Notes: generated by a model from the sequence alone, not told the origin. Counted from the stretch's first letter, positions 33,797-44,772 are shown. The stretch: DNA of 64,000 nucleotides from Eurosta solidaginis (GCF_040869045.1 NC_090321.1:134531689-134595688), one strand, 5' to 3'. Numbers and translations are program-made.

Positions 33797-33797
33797 T

Positions 33798-34432
33798 TGT
33801 TAATTTTAAAAATGAAAGAAGCTAAGACGTTCGTAGTCAAAACATGAATCTTCTTTATTAAATAATTGCTTTCTCTTTTATAGTAATTTACTTAACCTAT
33901 ACATTCATAATAATCTTAATCCTAATAAACTAAAAGTATGTATATTTGTAATAGGGTATGCATACATGTAAGTTTGCATACAGTCTTTGTATACATGTAG
34001 AATTGTATGCATGACTCCATACATGTAGGTTTGTATACATTGTTAGCAACGTCAGCAGATAAATGCAAGTACTTTGGTTAATGTTAGGCATACATGTAAG
34101 TTTGTATACCTGTCTCACAACGTCTGGTGAATGCTATGCATATATGTAAGTTTGTATGCCTGTCTCGCAACCTAAGCAGATCAATGCGGGAATTTGGTTA
34201 GTTCCCATAATTGGTTGTATGTAAATAATAAGCAAAATTTATTAGCTTTGAACGGACACGGGTTTCATATTCGGCATTCCATTGATGTTAGTTAACCGTT
34301 CTGGGTTAGTTCAATAATTTATGTTGTATAATATTGTAATATGATGTCTATTAAAATATATTTGGCATGGAGGTTCATGATGCGTAATGCCGCAAGTGTA
34401 TTACATAGATGGGTATGACGCATAATGCTACA
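33798..34432 (-). repeat. 3' LTR of the small-ORF LTR element
   Basis: Starts TGTTAATTTT and ends AATGCTACA on the plus strand. Nearly identical to 41422-42000 except that it retains about 60 bp (around 34310-34370) that the other lost between two GTTCA repeats. Contains TACATGTA-rich repeats (CATACATGTAAGTTTG-like units at 33958-34160). Confidence 0.88.
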
Positions 34433-36082
34433 CCATCCGCCTTGGAAAAAGAGTGTTATATAATTGTTTTGTGAACAATTTTATAAGACTCTTTGTCGTA
34501 TTTTTAATGATTTTGATATTTTACTGTTACTTGATATTGTAGTGATAGAGTTTGTTTGATTTGCTTCTGATTTGCTGACCTTGATATTTTCAAAATTTAA
34601 TGCATATCCCCTTTTTTTCAAAAATGTTTACATTTTACATATACTTTCTTTGGTTTTTTTTTTTTTGTATAATTTCTTTTTCAAAAAAAATTTAAAATTT
34701 TTACATATAGAGAATTATTTTTTTTCGTTTTTTAATTTGTTTTTACATAGCCGGTTGTTAAAAGCGTCGACTCACTTAAAAATCGGCATGTTTTTACAAA
34801 TTGGGTAGATTGGAATGATTCTTTGCTTTAAGTTATGAATGTATGGACTATTATTTCCTTATCTTTATTGTTGCTGTCATTATTTTCTAAATTATACCGC
34901 ACTATTTTCCTGTAGAGATTTTTCTATGTATATGAGTTACCGTAAAAATTTTTTTTGTTTATCTATCTACTGGGGGTTAGAGTAAAAATATTTTCCTATT
35001 AATATTTTTAACCTATTGGGGTTAAATTAAAGTATTTTCCTAATATCTTAAAATATGATCTTATGAGACCTAGGTAATAAATGATCGTATTTATTTAATT
35101 TTTATTCAAGGAGAAAAAAAAAGAGAATTTTTTTTCACTTGACCTTATTTTTTTTTCATTCATAATAAGATGAATTTTTAATAGATTGTGTAAACAATAG
35201 ATGGGTTGCTGATGGAAGAGTGAGAAGTTATGTGTTGGTAGTGGTACTATTAATGGATAGGTGGAAGGTACAGTGGGTGCAAAAAAAAATTTTCGTATCT
35301 TTAATTGTTCTTTCTATATTTTCGACAATTTCATATTTTCCAGCACTTTTTTTGGTCTTATTTGTCATGCGATTTCTGCGGCGGCCACCAGGACAGAATC
35401 GTCATGACTTTTATGAAGAATTAATTGTTATTTTTATACCGGGATTTGTCACATTCACAACCTCTTTGGTTAATGCATCTGTCTAATATTAGAGAACTTT
35501 CAATTATTATTTTACATTTGCCTACTCGAGTAAATAATCAATCATTTTCCACCAATTTGTCCCTCAGGACAACTGCGTTTTTCCTATAAATACCAAGTCC
35601 TGTATTGGCGGCATTTGTACAAGGTGTGTACAGCCTGATAAGTGATTGTCCTAAGTCAATTTTATCATCTACAATCAGGTTTCTTATATTTTTTTCGCTA
35701 CCATTTTAGGAGCGCGACATGTCTTAATGCTGCAAATTTATATAGCGCTTACCTTATATTTTTATAGGTTCTCTTTGTGACTTTTCTTCATTTTTTCTTT
35801 TGTTGTTATGGGCTGGTTGAAAAAAATATTTGTATTTTTTTTTTTTTTTTGTTAGGTTTTGCTTACTTCCACTGTCCTAGAATTTCCTATTGCTTCCGGA
35901 CCATCTTTGTCAGGAGCATTCAGAGGTGTTATGCAAATTTTTGATTTGCTGTTTGCTTAAGGCAGGGCTGCCTTTACTGTCGATTCTGACATTTTGAGAC
36001 TTACTATTTGAGATTTTACTTGAATTGTTTATTGCTCTTCCTCAGCTTTGAGTTTGGAAATTTAGGTAGAAGAAAAAAAATA
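34433..36082 (-). other. Non-coding interior of the small-ORF LTR element
   Basis: AT-rich sequence with long T runs. Apart from the purine-rich tract next to the LTR, nothing is recognised. The plus-strand ORF at 35220-35486 is hydrophobic but on the wrong strand for the element and is not supported. Confidence 0.5.
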
Positions 36083-36349
36083 TTAGACGCGCTGTTGCAC
36101 GTTATTCATTTGCCTATATTTAAATTTCATATAGGTTTTAAGTATAGCAGCAATCGCTATGATTAATAGCACTATCGTGCATATTAAAGCACCTAGCCAA
36201 ATGTCTGTAGGTTTTGTGTCCACTTGGGCTTGTGGCTCATATTTTATCAATTTGGTGTCAACTATTTCCTCTTCAGAGGTTTCTTTACCGAATTCATAGC
36301 CAGCTATCGCTATCATTATGCCTTGGGCTATTTTTGTCCACCAAGCCAT
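36083..36349 (-). CDS. Small membrane protein ORF of the LTR element (88 aa)
   Basis: An 88-residue ORF begins MAWWTKIAQGIMIAIAG, has an acidic middle (KETSEEEIVDTK) and a strong transmembrane segment at about residues 50-70 (WLGALICTIVLLIIAIAAI), then a basic tail KTYMKFKYRQ. The arrangement suggests a single-pass or hairpin membrane protein with a cytosolic basic C-terminus. No family recognised. It lies on the same strand as the element and 186 bp downstream of another small ORF. I recall that 412 itself has short ORFs before gag, which could be the parallel. It may be unexpressed. Confidence 0.45.
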   Translation of the reverse strand: MAWWTKIAQGIMIAIAGYEFGKETSEEEIVDTKLIKYEPQAQVDTKPTDIWLGALICTIVLLIIAIAAILKTYMKFKYRQMNNVQQRV

Positions 36350-36535
36350 GCTGAAATTTTTCTATAAATATCTTTCTGAGAAATGAACTAACTTTAATTT
36401 TTAATAAAATTTGGTTTTATTATTTATCCTATGTTTTTTATTAGGTTTATTAGCGTAATATAGTTTATATAAAAAAAATCTTAAAATTAATTTAAATTTT
36501 CAGAGGAAAAAAAAATTATTAGGCGCTACTATAGC

Positions 36536-36754
36536 TTAACATTTAGAATTTTCAGGGAACACTCTCCTCATCATTCTAATTATTTCCTCCTCCCTGGTAG
36601 TGGGGTTTATAATGTCCTCAATTGTGGGTTCCCTTTCCATACCTATTATCTTCCACAATTTCTTTAAACCTTCTAACGCTTTGGGTAGGTCCCTAGTGTG
36701 TCGGGTATTTTCGTTCCACCAATAGAGAGGAAGATCTGAGGAGTTTCTTTGCAT
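36536..36754 (-). CDS. Small charged ORF of the LTR element (72 aa)
   Basis: A 72-residue ORF, MQRNSSDLPLYWWNENTRHT..., predicted helical and rich in charged residues (KALEGLKKLWKII, TTREEEIIRMMRRVF). No motif or family recognised. It sits upstream of the membrane-protein ORF on the element's sense strand, about 1.05 kb after the 5' LTR once the nested insertion is removed. It could be an accessory protein or gag relic. Confidence 0.4.
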   Translation of the reverse strand: MQRNSSDLPLYWWNENTRHTRDLPKALEGLKKLWKIIGMEREPTIEDIINPTTREEEIIRMMRRVFPENSKC

Positions 36755-37211
36755 AGTAGTTATGGTGATTTTGATTTTTAAGCCTTATTAAATTGTTCTA
36801 TGGCCTTTCTTAGAGGATAGGTTAACTGTCCGAAGTTGATTTACTATTTTGCCGAAGTCTTCTAAACATTCCAATTTACTTGAATTTTTTTTCGTATAAA
36901 AGTTTAATTTAAGAATTTTAGCATTTTAGTTAATTTTTTTGAATATGAAATTTTTACTTTTTCGCTTCTCCTTTTTCTACAAGAATTTTACTTAAACTTT
37001 TAACAAATTAGTTTAAGATATTATATATTTTATTAAAAAAAAATTTCAACTAATTTTCCTTAATTATTTTAATTCCAGTTTTAGAGAAGAGAGAAAAAAA
37101 ATTCCTAAGAAAAAACTTTCGTTTTTGCTAATGGTTTAGCGTCCATAAAGGCCGCTCAATTGATTCTAGAATTTTGTATACTTATATTAATTGCTTCTGG
37201 GGTTACGCCTC

Positions 37212-40200
37212 CGATCTTGTTGTTTTTTTTATACTCAGTTGAGCAGAGCTCACAGAGTATATTAAGTTTGATTGGATAACGGTTGGTTGTACATATATAA
37301 AGGAATCGAGATAGATATAGACTTCCATATATCAAAATAATCAGGATCGAAAAAAAATTTGATTGAGCCATGTCCGTCCGTCCGTCCGTCCGTCCGTTAA
37401 CACGATAACTTGAGTAAATTTTGAGGTATCTTGATGAAATTTGGTATGTAGGTTCCTGAGCACTCATCTCAGATCGCTATTTAAAATGAACGATATCGGA
37501 CTATAACCACGCCCACTTTTTCGATATCGAAAATTTCGAAAAACCGAAAAAGTGCGATAATTCATTACAAAAGACCGATAAAGCGACGAAACTTGGTAGA
37601 TGAGTTGAACTTATGACGCAAAATATAAAATTAGTAAAATTTTGGACAATGGGCGTGGCACCGCCCACTTTTTAAAGAAGGTAATTTAAAATTTATTCAA
37701 GCTGTAATTTGGCAGCCGTTGAAGATATCATGATGAAATTTGGCAGGAACGTTACTCTTATTACTGCATCTACGCTTAATAAAAATTAGCAAAATCGGAG
37801 AAGGACCACGCCCACTTTTAAAAAAAAATTTTTTTAAAGTAAAATTTTAACAAAAAATTTAATATCTTTACAGTATATAAGTAAATTATGTCAAGATTCA
37901 ACTCCAGTAATGATATGGTGCAACAAAATACAAAAATAAAAGAAAATTTAAAAATGGGCGTGGCTCCGCCCTTTTTCATTTAATTTGTCTAGGATACTTT
38001 TAATGCAATAAATCGAACAAAAATTAACCAATCCTTTTGAAATTTGGTAGGGGCATAGATTTTATAGCGCTAACTGTTTTCTGTGAAAATGGGCGAAATC
38101 GGTTGATGCCACGCCCAGTTTTTATACACAGTCGTCCGTCTGTCCTTCCGCATGGCCGTTAACACGATAACTTGAGCAAAAATCGATATAGCTTTACTAA
38201 ACTCAGTTCACGTACTTATCTGAACCCATTTTACCTTGGTATGAAAAATGAACGAAATCCGACTATGACCACGCCCACTTTTTCGATATCGAAAATTGCG
38301 AAAAATGAAAAAAATACCATAATTCTATACCAAATACGAAAAAAGGGATGAAACATGGTAAGGTAATTGGATTGTTTTATTGACGCGAAATATAACTTTA
38401 GAAAAAACTTTATAAAATGGTTGTGACACCTACCATATTAAGTAGAAGAAAATGAAAAAGTTCTGCAGGGCGAAATAAAACACCCTTAAAATCTTGCCAG
38501 GTATTACATATATAAATAAATTAGCGGTATCCAACCGATAATTTTCTGGGTCACCCTAGTCCACATTTTGGTCGATATCTGGAAAACGCCTTCACATATA
38601 CAACTACCACCACTTCCTTTTAAAACTCTCATTAATACCTTTAATTTGATACCCATATCGTACAAACTCATTCTAGAGCCACCCCTGGTCCACCTTTATG
38701 GCGATATCTCGAAAAGACGTCCACCTATAGAACTAAGCCCCACACCCTTTTAAAATACTCATTAACACCTTTCTTTTCTGCTCCACCTTTATGGCGATAT
38801 CTCGAAACGGCGTCCACCTATGGAACTAAAGAATACTCCCTTTTAAAATACTCATTAACACCTTTCTTTTGATACCCATATTGTACAAACAAATTCTAGG
38901 GTCCCCCTGGTCCACCTTTATGGCGATATCTCGAAACGGCGTCCACCTATGGAACTAAGGATTACTCCCTTTTAAAATACTCATTAACACCTTTCTTTTG
39001 ATACCCATATTGTACAAACAAATTCTAGGGTCACCCCTGGTCCACCTTTATGGCGATATCTCGAAAATGCGACCACCTATACAACAATCACCACTCCCTT
39101 TTAAAACCCTCATTAATACCTTTAATTTGATACCCATATCGTACAAACACATTCTAGAGTCACCCCTGGTCCACCTTTGTGGCGATATTCCGAAAAGGTG
39201 ACCACCTATAGAACTAAGCCCCACACCCTTTTAAAATACTCATTAACACCTTTCTTTTGATACCCATATTGTACAAACAAATTCTAGGGTCACCCCTGGT
39301 CCACCTTTATGGCGATATCTCGAAACGGCGTCCACCTATGGAACTAAGGATTACTCCCTTTTAAAATACTCATTAACACCTTTCTTTTGATACCCATATT
39401 GTACAAACAAATTCTAGGGTCACCTCTGGTCCACCTTTATGGCGATATCTCGAAGCGGCGTCCACCTATGGAACTAAGGATTACTCCCTTTTAAAATACT
39501 CATTAACACCTTTCTTTTGATACCCATATTGTACAAACAAATTCTAGGGTCACCCCTGGTCCACCTTCATGGCGATATCTCGAAAATGCGACCACCTATA
39601 CAACAACCACCACTCCCTTTTAAAACCCTCATTAATACCTTTAATTTGATACCCATTTCGTACAAACACATTCTAAAGTCACCCCTGGTCCACCTTTGTG
39701 CGATATTCCGAAAAGGTGTCCACCTATAGAACTAAGCCCCACACCCTTTTAAAATACTCATTAACACCTTTCTTTTGATACCCATATTGTACAAACAAAT
39801 TCTAGGGTCTCCCCTGGTCCACCTTTATGGCGATATCTCGAAACGGCGTCCACCTATGGAACTAAGGATTACTCCCTTTTAAAATACTCATTAACACCTT
39901 TCTTTTGATACCCATATTGTACAAACAAATTCTAGGGTCACCCCTGGTCCACCTTTATGGCGATATCTCGAAACGGCGTCCACCTATGGAACTAAGGATT
40001 ACTCCCTTTTAAAATACTCATTAATACCTTTAATTTGATATCCATAACGTACAAACGCATTCTAGAGTCACCCCTGGTCCACATTTATGGCGATATTTCG
40101 AAAAGGCGACCACCTATAGAACTAAGGCCCACTCCCTTTTAAAATACTCATTAACACCATTCGTTTGATGCCCATATTGTACAAACAAATTCTAGGGTCA

Positions 40201-40826
40201 CCCCTGGTCCACCTTTATGGCGATATCTCGAAACGGCGTTCACCTATGGAACTAAGGATTACTCCCTTTTAAAATACTCATTAACACCGTTCATTTGATA
40301 CCCATATCGTACAAACGCATTCTAGAGTCCTGGTCCACCTTTATGACGATATCTCGAAACGGCGTCCACCTATAGAACTAAGGCCCACTCCCTTTTAAAA
40401 TACTCATTAACACCTTTCGTTTGATGCCCATATTGTGCAAACGCATTCTAGAGTCACCCCTGGTCCATCTTTACGGCGATATCTCGAAAAGGCGTCCATC
40501 TATAGAACTTAGGTCCACGCCCTTTTAAAATACTCATTAATACCTTTCATTTGATACCCATATCGTACAAACGCATTCTAGGGTCAACCCTGATCCACCT
40601 TTATGGCTATATCCCTAAATGGCGTCCACCTATAGAACTATGGCGCACTCCCTCATAAAATACTCTTTAATGCCTCTCATTTGATACACATGTCATACAA
40701 ACACATTCCAGGGTTTCCCTCGGTTCATTTTCCTACATGGTTATTTTCCCTTATTTTGTCACCATAGCTCTCAACTGAGTATGTAATGTTCGGTTACACC
40801 CGAACTTAACCTTCCTTACTTGTTTT
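37212..40826. mobile_element. Unclassified dipteran repeat element carrying a 130-bp array
   Basis: Left end TATACTCAGTTGAGCAGAGC; right end CTCAACTGAGTATGTAATG, then GGTTACACCCGAACTTAACC and CCTTCCTTACTTG. The ACTCAGTTGAG termini are inverted. The left module has a (CCGT)n run (37371-37398) followed by TTAACACGATAACTTGAG, and is itself duplicated at about 38130-38370. The middle is a tandem array (38555-40745). No ORF with transposase similarity. Inserted inside the LTR element. Confidence 0.75.
38555..40745 (+). repeat. 130-bp tandem array with four-unit higher-order pattern
   Basis: Landmarks ATTCTAGGGTCACCCCTGG, CCACCTTTATGGCGATATCT and CTCCCTTTTAAAATACTCAT recur every 130 bp (for example GTACAAACAA at 39271, 39401 and 39531), about 16-17 units. 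A variant unit (CAACAATCACCACTCCC) at 39082 returns at 39601, and the next variant (GAACTAAGCC) at 39211 returns at 39729, a four-unit period of about 519 bp. No coding function. Confidence 0.92.
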
Positions 40827-41421
40827 ATCCTTTGGATGCTCCTTCAGAATATTGATGTTTGTAACTTGTCATTTGAGCCCGCATATTCCACTTCGCCTTA
40901 TGCTCGTAGTAAATTTGTACGACTTCACGATTTTGTTTTGATATCTAAATTTTTAGTAGCATGTGCTCGTCTAATCTTCTCTAGCCTTCAATTCGTTTGC
41001 CAAGATCATTGATGTGTTTGTTTAATCCCTTTTTATCCTTTGATCCATTTATAAAATTTACCACCTTTTTCTCAGGACTGTTTTATGTTGGTTATTTATC
41101 CTTTTTACTATTTCAGGATCTGCCAGATCTTTAGCAGGATCTGGCGAGATCTAGTTAATTTTAATTTCGGCAAAAATTAAAACTTGGCAGGATATCTGTC
41201 CAGCAAGATCTTAGCGAATTTTGCTTAATGAGCAAATTTTCAGCTAATTTGAGATCAGGCTGGCAGGATCGCCATGAAAAGTGTTTAAGTTACAGGCGAA
41301 TCCTGCTTTGTTTATTATTTTACATTTATTTCAAATTTATTAAACAGGCTCTTCTAACCAGCTAGATATTTTAACAGTTGTGCTAATTTTCCACCTAGAC
41401 TGGCAGAATCGCCATGAAAAG
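40827..41421 (-). other. 5' leader of the small-ORF LTR element
   Basis: Non-coding. Contains several CTGGCAGGATC / GGATCTGGCGAGATC motifs (41108-41290). A block CTGGCAGGATCGCCATGAAA at 41263 is repeated at 41400 (CTGGCAGAATCGCCATGAAA) next to the LTR, suggesting a duplicated primer-site region. Confidence 0.5.
41401..41414 (-). other. Candidate primer-binding site
   Basis: Minus strand TGGCGATTCTGCCA, starting with the CCA complement, 7 bp inside the LTR end. The TGGCGA start is shared with tRNA-Arg-primed 412-type elements as I recall them. The rest could not be matched to a tRNA from memory. Confidence 0.4.
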
Positions 41422-42000
41422 TGTTTAATTTTAAAAATGAAAGAAGCTAAGACGTTCGTAGTCAAAACATGAATCTTCTTTATTAAATAATTGCTTTCTC
41501 TTTTATAGTAATTTACTTAACCTATACACTCATAATAATCTTAATACTAATAAACTCAAAATATGTATGTACATATATTGGTAATAGCGTATGCATACAT
41601 GTAAGTTTGCATACATTCTTTGTATACATGTAGACTTGTATGCATGACTCCATACATGTAGGTTTGTATACATTGTTAGCAATGTCAGCAGATTAATGCA
41701 AGTACTTTGGTTAATGTTAGGCATACATGTAAGTTTGTATGCCTGTCTCACAACGTCTGGTGAATGCTATGCATATATGTAAGTTTGTATGCCTGTCTCG
41801 CAACCTAAGCAGATCAATGCGGGAATTTGGTTAGTTCCCATAATTGGTTGTATGTAAATAATAAGCAAAATTTATTAGCTGTGAACGGACACGGGTTTCA
41901 TAATCGGCATTCCATTGATGTTAGTTAACCGTCTGAGTTAGTTCATGATGCGTAATGCCGCAAGTGTATTACATAGATGGGTATGACGCATAATGCTACA
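41422..42000 (-). repeat. 5' LTR of the small-ORF LTR element
   Basis: Direct copy of 33798-34432 with a 60-bp internal deletion and scattered substitutions (a few per cent). Ends AATGCTACA at 42000, followed by the 18-bp flanking repeat. Confidence 0.88.
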
Positions 42001-42018
42001 GTGCCTTCCAACGATTAG

Positions 42019-42540
42019 CTCTTTGATGGATCGGGCGCTTCTTGATATTCATACCTGGGCATCAAATGTCGGGTTGAAAGTCAACGCGGATAAGACGGAT
42101 ATGGTCTTGTTTACAAAGAGGTACAAGGTCCCAAATTGGATCAGGCCTAAGATAGGAGGGGTGACCCTATAGGAGAAACCTTGCACAAATTATCTAGGAA
42201 TCATCCTAGGCAGTAAGCTGTCTTGGAAGCTCGACGTGGAGCAGAGGGTAAAGAAGGCTTCAACGACACTTTATGCATGTAAAAGAATGCTGGGGTGTAC
42301 CTGGGGCTTATCGCCCTCTCTTCCTCATTGGGTTTTTACAGCGATTGTAAGCCCTATCCTATACTATGGAGTTCTTGTTTGGGGGAAAGCCACACAAAAA
42401 GCAACCTACCTCAAAAAATTAGAGGGGGTATGCAGACTATCGATACTTAGCATTACGGGAGCCCTCAAAACAACCCCGACAGCTGCACTGTATGCATTAA
42501 CAACTGCAACAAGGCTCGGTGCCTCGGGGCAGCTTTAGCG
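42019..42540 (+). pseudogene. LOA-like LINE RT, C-terminal half
   Basis: Continues the RT after the nested element: SLMDRALLDIHTWASNVGL, VNADKTDMVLFTKRYKVPNW, a stop, then NYLGIILGSKLSWKLDVEQR and a thumb-like region (SPILYYGVLVWGKATQKATY). The frame is open from 42236 to 42538. It is the downstream half of the RT at 33230-33796. Confidence 0.85.
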
Positions 42541-42583
42541 CCGACCATACGGCCATAGTAGTATAGCGTCATCAATAACAAAA

Positions 42584-43534
42584 TTGACAGACTACCTGAT
42601 TCCTTATCTGCTCTTCGAGGGAGATATTAAGGCCATATTAAAAGTAGGCGATTGGCGTAAGGGTGCTGAAATGGAGGACGAGGCGATACATGTGTACACA
42701 GATGGTTCCAAAGTAGTGGAAGGAGTAGGATCTGCGGTATACTGTACTGATCCGAAAATAAACAGATCCTGCAGGCTGCCAGATTACTGTAGCGTTTTCC
42801 AAGCGGAAATATTAGCCGTAACCGAAGCAGTAGAAATACTGGAAGAGAATGGCTTAAGCTGCAACCGTGTTAACTTTTAGATTGAAAGCCAAGCAGCATT
42901 TAAGGCAATAATCTCGCATAGCACAGCTACAAAATGCGTGTTACAGTGTAAGCAGTCTCTGGAGAGAATCGGGACAGGGAGAAGCATACATCTATATTGG
43001 GTCCTAGGGCATATGGGAATAGATGGGAATGAAAAAGCAGATGAACTAACTAAAAAGGGCGCTTCCCTTGAAGCCTGCTCCGTAGACGTCCCAATTAGAT
43101 TGGGCGAGATGAAGCGAAGGCGAGAGGTGCACATGATCGACCAAGCGGGAAAGCTTTGGGTTCAAGCGCGGGGCTGTAAAGTGTCAAAGATTATGTGTAA
43201 GTCTTACAACCTTAGACTAACAAAGTTGCTTCTATCATTAAAAAGAGAGGACTGTAGACTCATGACGGGTATTCTGACTGGAGACTGCCTTCTGGCGGCA
43301 CATGCCTTTAAATTAGGCTTGGTCAGTGATAGCAGATGTAAGAAGTGCGGGTTGGATGAGGAAACGATCGAGCGCGTTCCGTGCTCATGCCCTGCGCTTG
43401 CCAGGCTAAGACTCCACACATTAGGAGTGATACAGCTGTCATATCTAGAAGCAACAAGTGGCATAAGTTTTAGGAAGCTTCTAGTATTTGCCAAGAGGAC
43501 GGAGTTATTTTATAACATAGGTCCTAGTTTTTGA
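42584..43534 (+). pseudogene. LOA-like LINE RNase H and Cys/His C-terminus
   Basis: RNase H starts at IHVYTDGSKVVEGVGSAVYC (first catalytic D), continues with the glutamate in FQAEILAVTEAVE, and then meets a stop at 42877-42879. The next frame carries the later motif (LYWVLGHMGIDGNEKADELT, normally VPGH) and a terminal zinc-like motif CKKCGLDEETIERVPCSCP. The third catalytic aspartate region reads IESQAA where the sibling copy at 47281 reads TDSQAA, so this site is lost here. Confidence 0.85.
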
Positions 43535-43703
43535 TAGGGTTTTTAGGTTTGGTCGTTAAAACAACCTTCTGGTAGCACTACGGACTCATACAGTCTATGT
43601 GAGGTCCTCATGGATTGGCCAATTCATCCTAACCTAATATGTAATCACATTTAAATAAAAATTTTAAATATTCAGTTAATAACTATAAAAGTATTAATTT
43701 CAG

Positions 43704-43857
43704 ATCCGCCTGGACCACCCTACATTGAGGGTTATACACAAGGGGAAATTCTACGAAGAGGCCAAACACTCGAACTAGTATGTCGTAGTAGAGGAGGAAA
43801 TCCACCTGCGCAGTTGATTTGGTACAAGAATGGTTCCCAAATAAGAATGGCCTACAG
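43704..43857 (+). CDS. sns: Nephrin-like Ig-domain exon (sns/hbs-type)
   Basis: A 154-bp exon preceded by TTAATTTCAG and followed by GTAAGTAG. It is open in the phase used (2 + 50x3 + 2 bases) and reads PPGPPYIEGYTQGEILRRGQ, then TLELVCRSRGGNPPAQLIWY, then KNGSQIRMAY. It has the first cysteine and the tryptophan of an Ig fold (C-x-S-x-G-G-N-P-P-x-x-L-x-W-Y). This pattern is characteristic of Ig repeats in the insect nephrins sticks-and-stones and hibris, transmembrane adhesion proteins of myoblast fusion and nephrocyte diaphragms. The second cysteine would be in the next exon, which is not seen here. Split codons are phase 1 at the start and phase 2 at the end. Which paralogue it is rests on memory; sns is favoured. 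Confidence 0.72.
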
Positions 43858-44554
43858 GTAAGTAGTTTGACCTCCTTGGTAGCTACTAGATCTTACGATT
43901 TCTTCTCAGGCACAACCTAGAATTTCGATGCTCGACAACTCCGCCTCTCGTAAAATTCTTGTTTCTCGAAATACTCGTAAATGTCGTGAGCTTCTCGACT
44001 TTCAAGTTAGTTGCTGTAGTTGACAGTATTTATGCACTCTGTTTTTTTATTTGTGGTGTTTTTGTTAATTTTATTGCTTTTTATTTACTTCCCTCAAAAC
44101 ATATATATATATAATTTTGCTCATAATATTTTAATTTTTCATCGAGAAACCGAGAACTTGGTTTCTCGCGTGATTGTCGAGTCTCGAAACACTCGTAAGT
44201 CTCTAGAGCTTCTCGTCATTCAATTTAGTCGCCATATTAGTTGTATTCCGTATATTCCAGTCGGTTTTATTTCGATTTTGCGCCAGAAGAGATCGTAAGC
44301 CCTATAAAAAACTGCCAGTGCAGCGATTAAATTAAATGTGGAGAAGCTTGCGCGCTTTACGAGTACTTCTAGATTCAAGAATTTTTTCTGGAACAATCTC
44401 GAAAGATTGTAAGCTCTTGTAACTAGATACTCATACAAATTGTGCTACTGTCGAAACATCTGACTTTTCACCAAAACTTTATAAAGAACGACTAAGTGCC
44501 CTCTATTCAACTATCTTATATAAAAATTGCTGGTATCTATCAAAATAAAAATAA
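43858..44554 (+). other. Intron after the nephrin-like exon, with imperfect direct repeats
   Basis: The donor GTAAGTAG opens the intron. Two related blocks rich in TTTCTCGAAA-like and GAGCTTCTCG motifs (about 43955-44025 and 44160-44235) are imperfect direct repeats of about 75 bp. No gene recognised. Confidence 0.55.
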
Positions 44555-44772
44555 AATGTAAGGCGCGATAACCTCCGAAGAGATTTTGGGCCGAGCTTCT
44601 CTTCCAATTCCCGCCGTGCTCCTCTAAATTTTTCCTGCAAGTTGGCGGGACGGGACCTACTTGTTATGCCGACTCCGAAAGGCATCTGCAAGGCAGACGA
44701 GTTTTCACTGAGAACTTTTCATGGCAGAAATACAATCGTAATGCTTGCTTAACAACGCCGAGGGGCGATCCC
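44555..44772 (-). mobile_element. SINE-like repeat copy 1
   Basis: ATGTAAGGCGCGATAACCTC through GCCGAGGGGCGATCCC matches 46253-46476 along its length. The left side is (AAAAT)n, which on the minus strand is a 3' simple-repeat tail of T/A composition. No ORF of its own. It abuts an RT fragment on its right, so it could be that LINE's 3' end or a separate insertion. Confidence 0.72.

Larger units (their letters stand above)
33798..42000 (-). mobile_element. Non-autonomous LTR element (412/mdg1-related?) with small ORFs
   Basis: LTRs at 33798-34432 and 41422-42000 enclose about 7 kb, of which 37212-40826 is a later insertion. On the minus strand the LTR starts TGTAGCATTATGCG, like the TGTAG start of 412-type LTRs. 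A purine-rich tract (minus strand AAGGCGGATGG, 34433-34443) abuts the 3' LTR, and a candidate primer site, TGGCGATTCTGCCA, lies 7 bp inside the 5' LTR. There is no gag, RT or integrase. Two small ORFs (36754-36536 and 36349-36083) are the only coding candidates. It interrupts the LOA-like RT. Confidence 0.8.
30237..43637 (+). mobile_element. LOA-like LINE, split by a nested LTR element
   Basis: Parts in order: 5' region from about 30237, ORF1-like region with DUF4780-like sequence (about 31124-32022), endonuclease remnants (about 32090-32470), RT (about 33230-33796, resuming at 42019-42540), RNase H (42660-43040) and a Cys/His C-terminus ending at 43534, then a short 3' UTR ending AACCTAA at 43637. 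A RNase H domain after RT is a feature of LOA/I-type LINEs. Removing 33797-42018 leaves about 5.2 kb of continuous LINE. Frames are broken throughout. Confidence 0.82.

Noticed and set aside
35220..35486. 88-codon hydrophobic plus-strand ORF in the LTR element
   Set aside because: Antisense to the element, T-rich, and hydrophobic because of base composition.
38555..40745. CRISPR-like regular repeats
   Set aside because: Whole 130-bp units repeat without unique spacers, and the sequence is eukaryotic; it is a tandem array.
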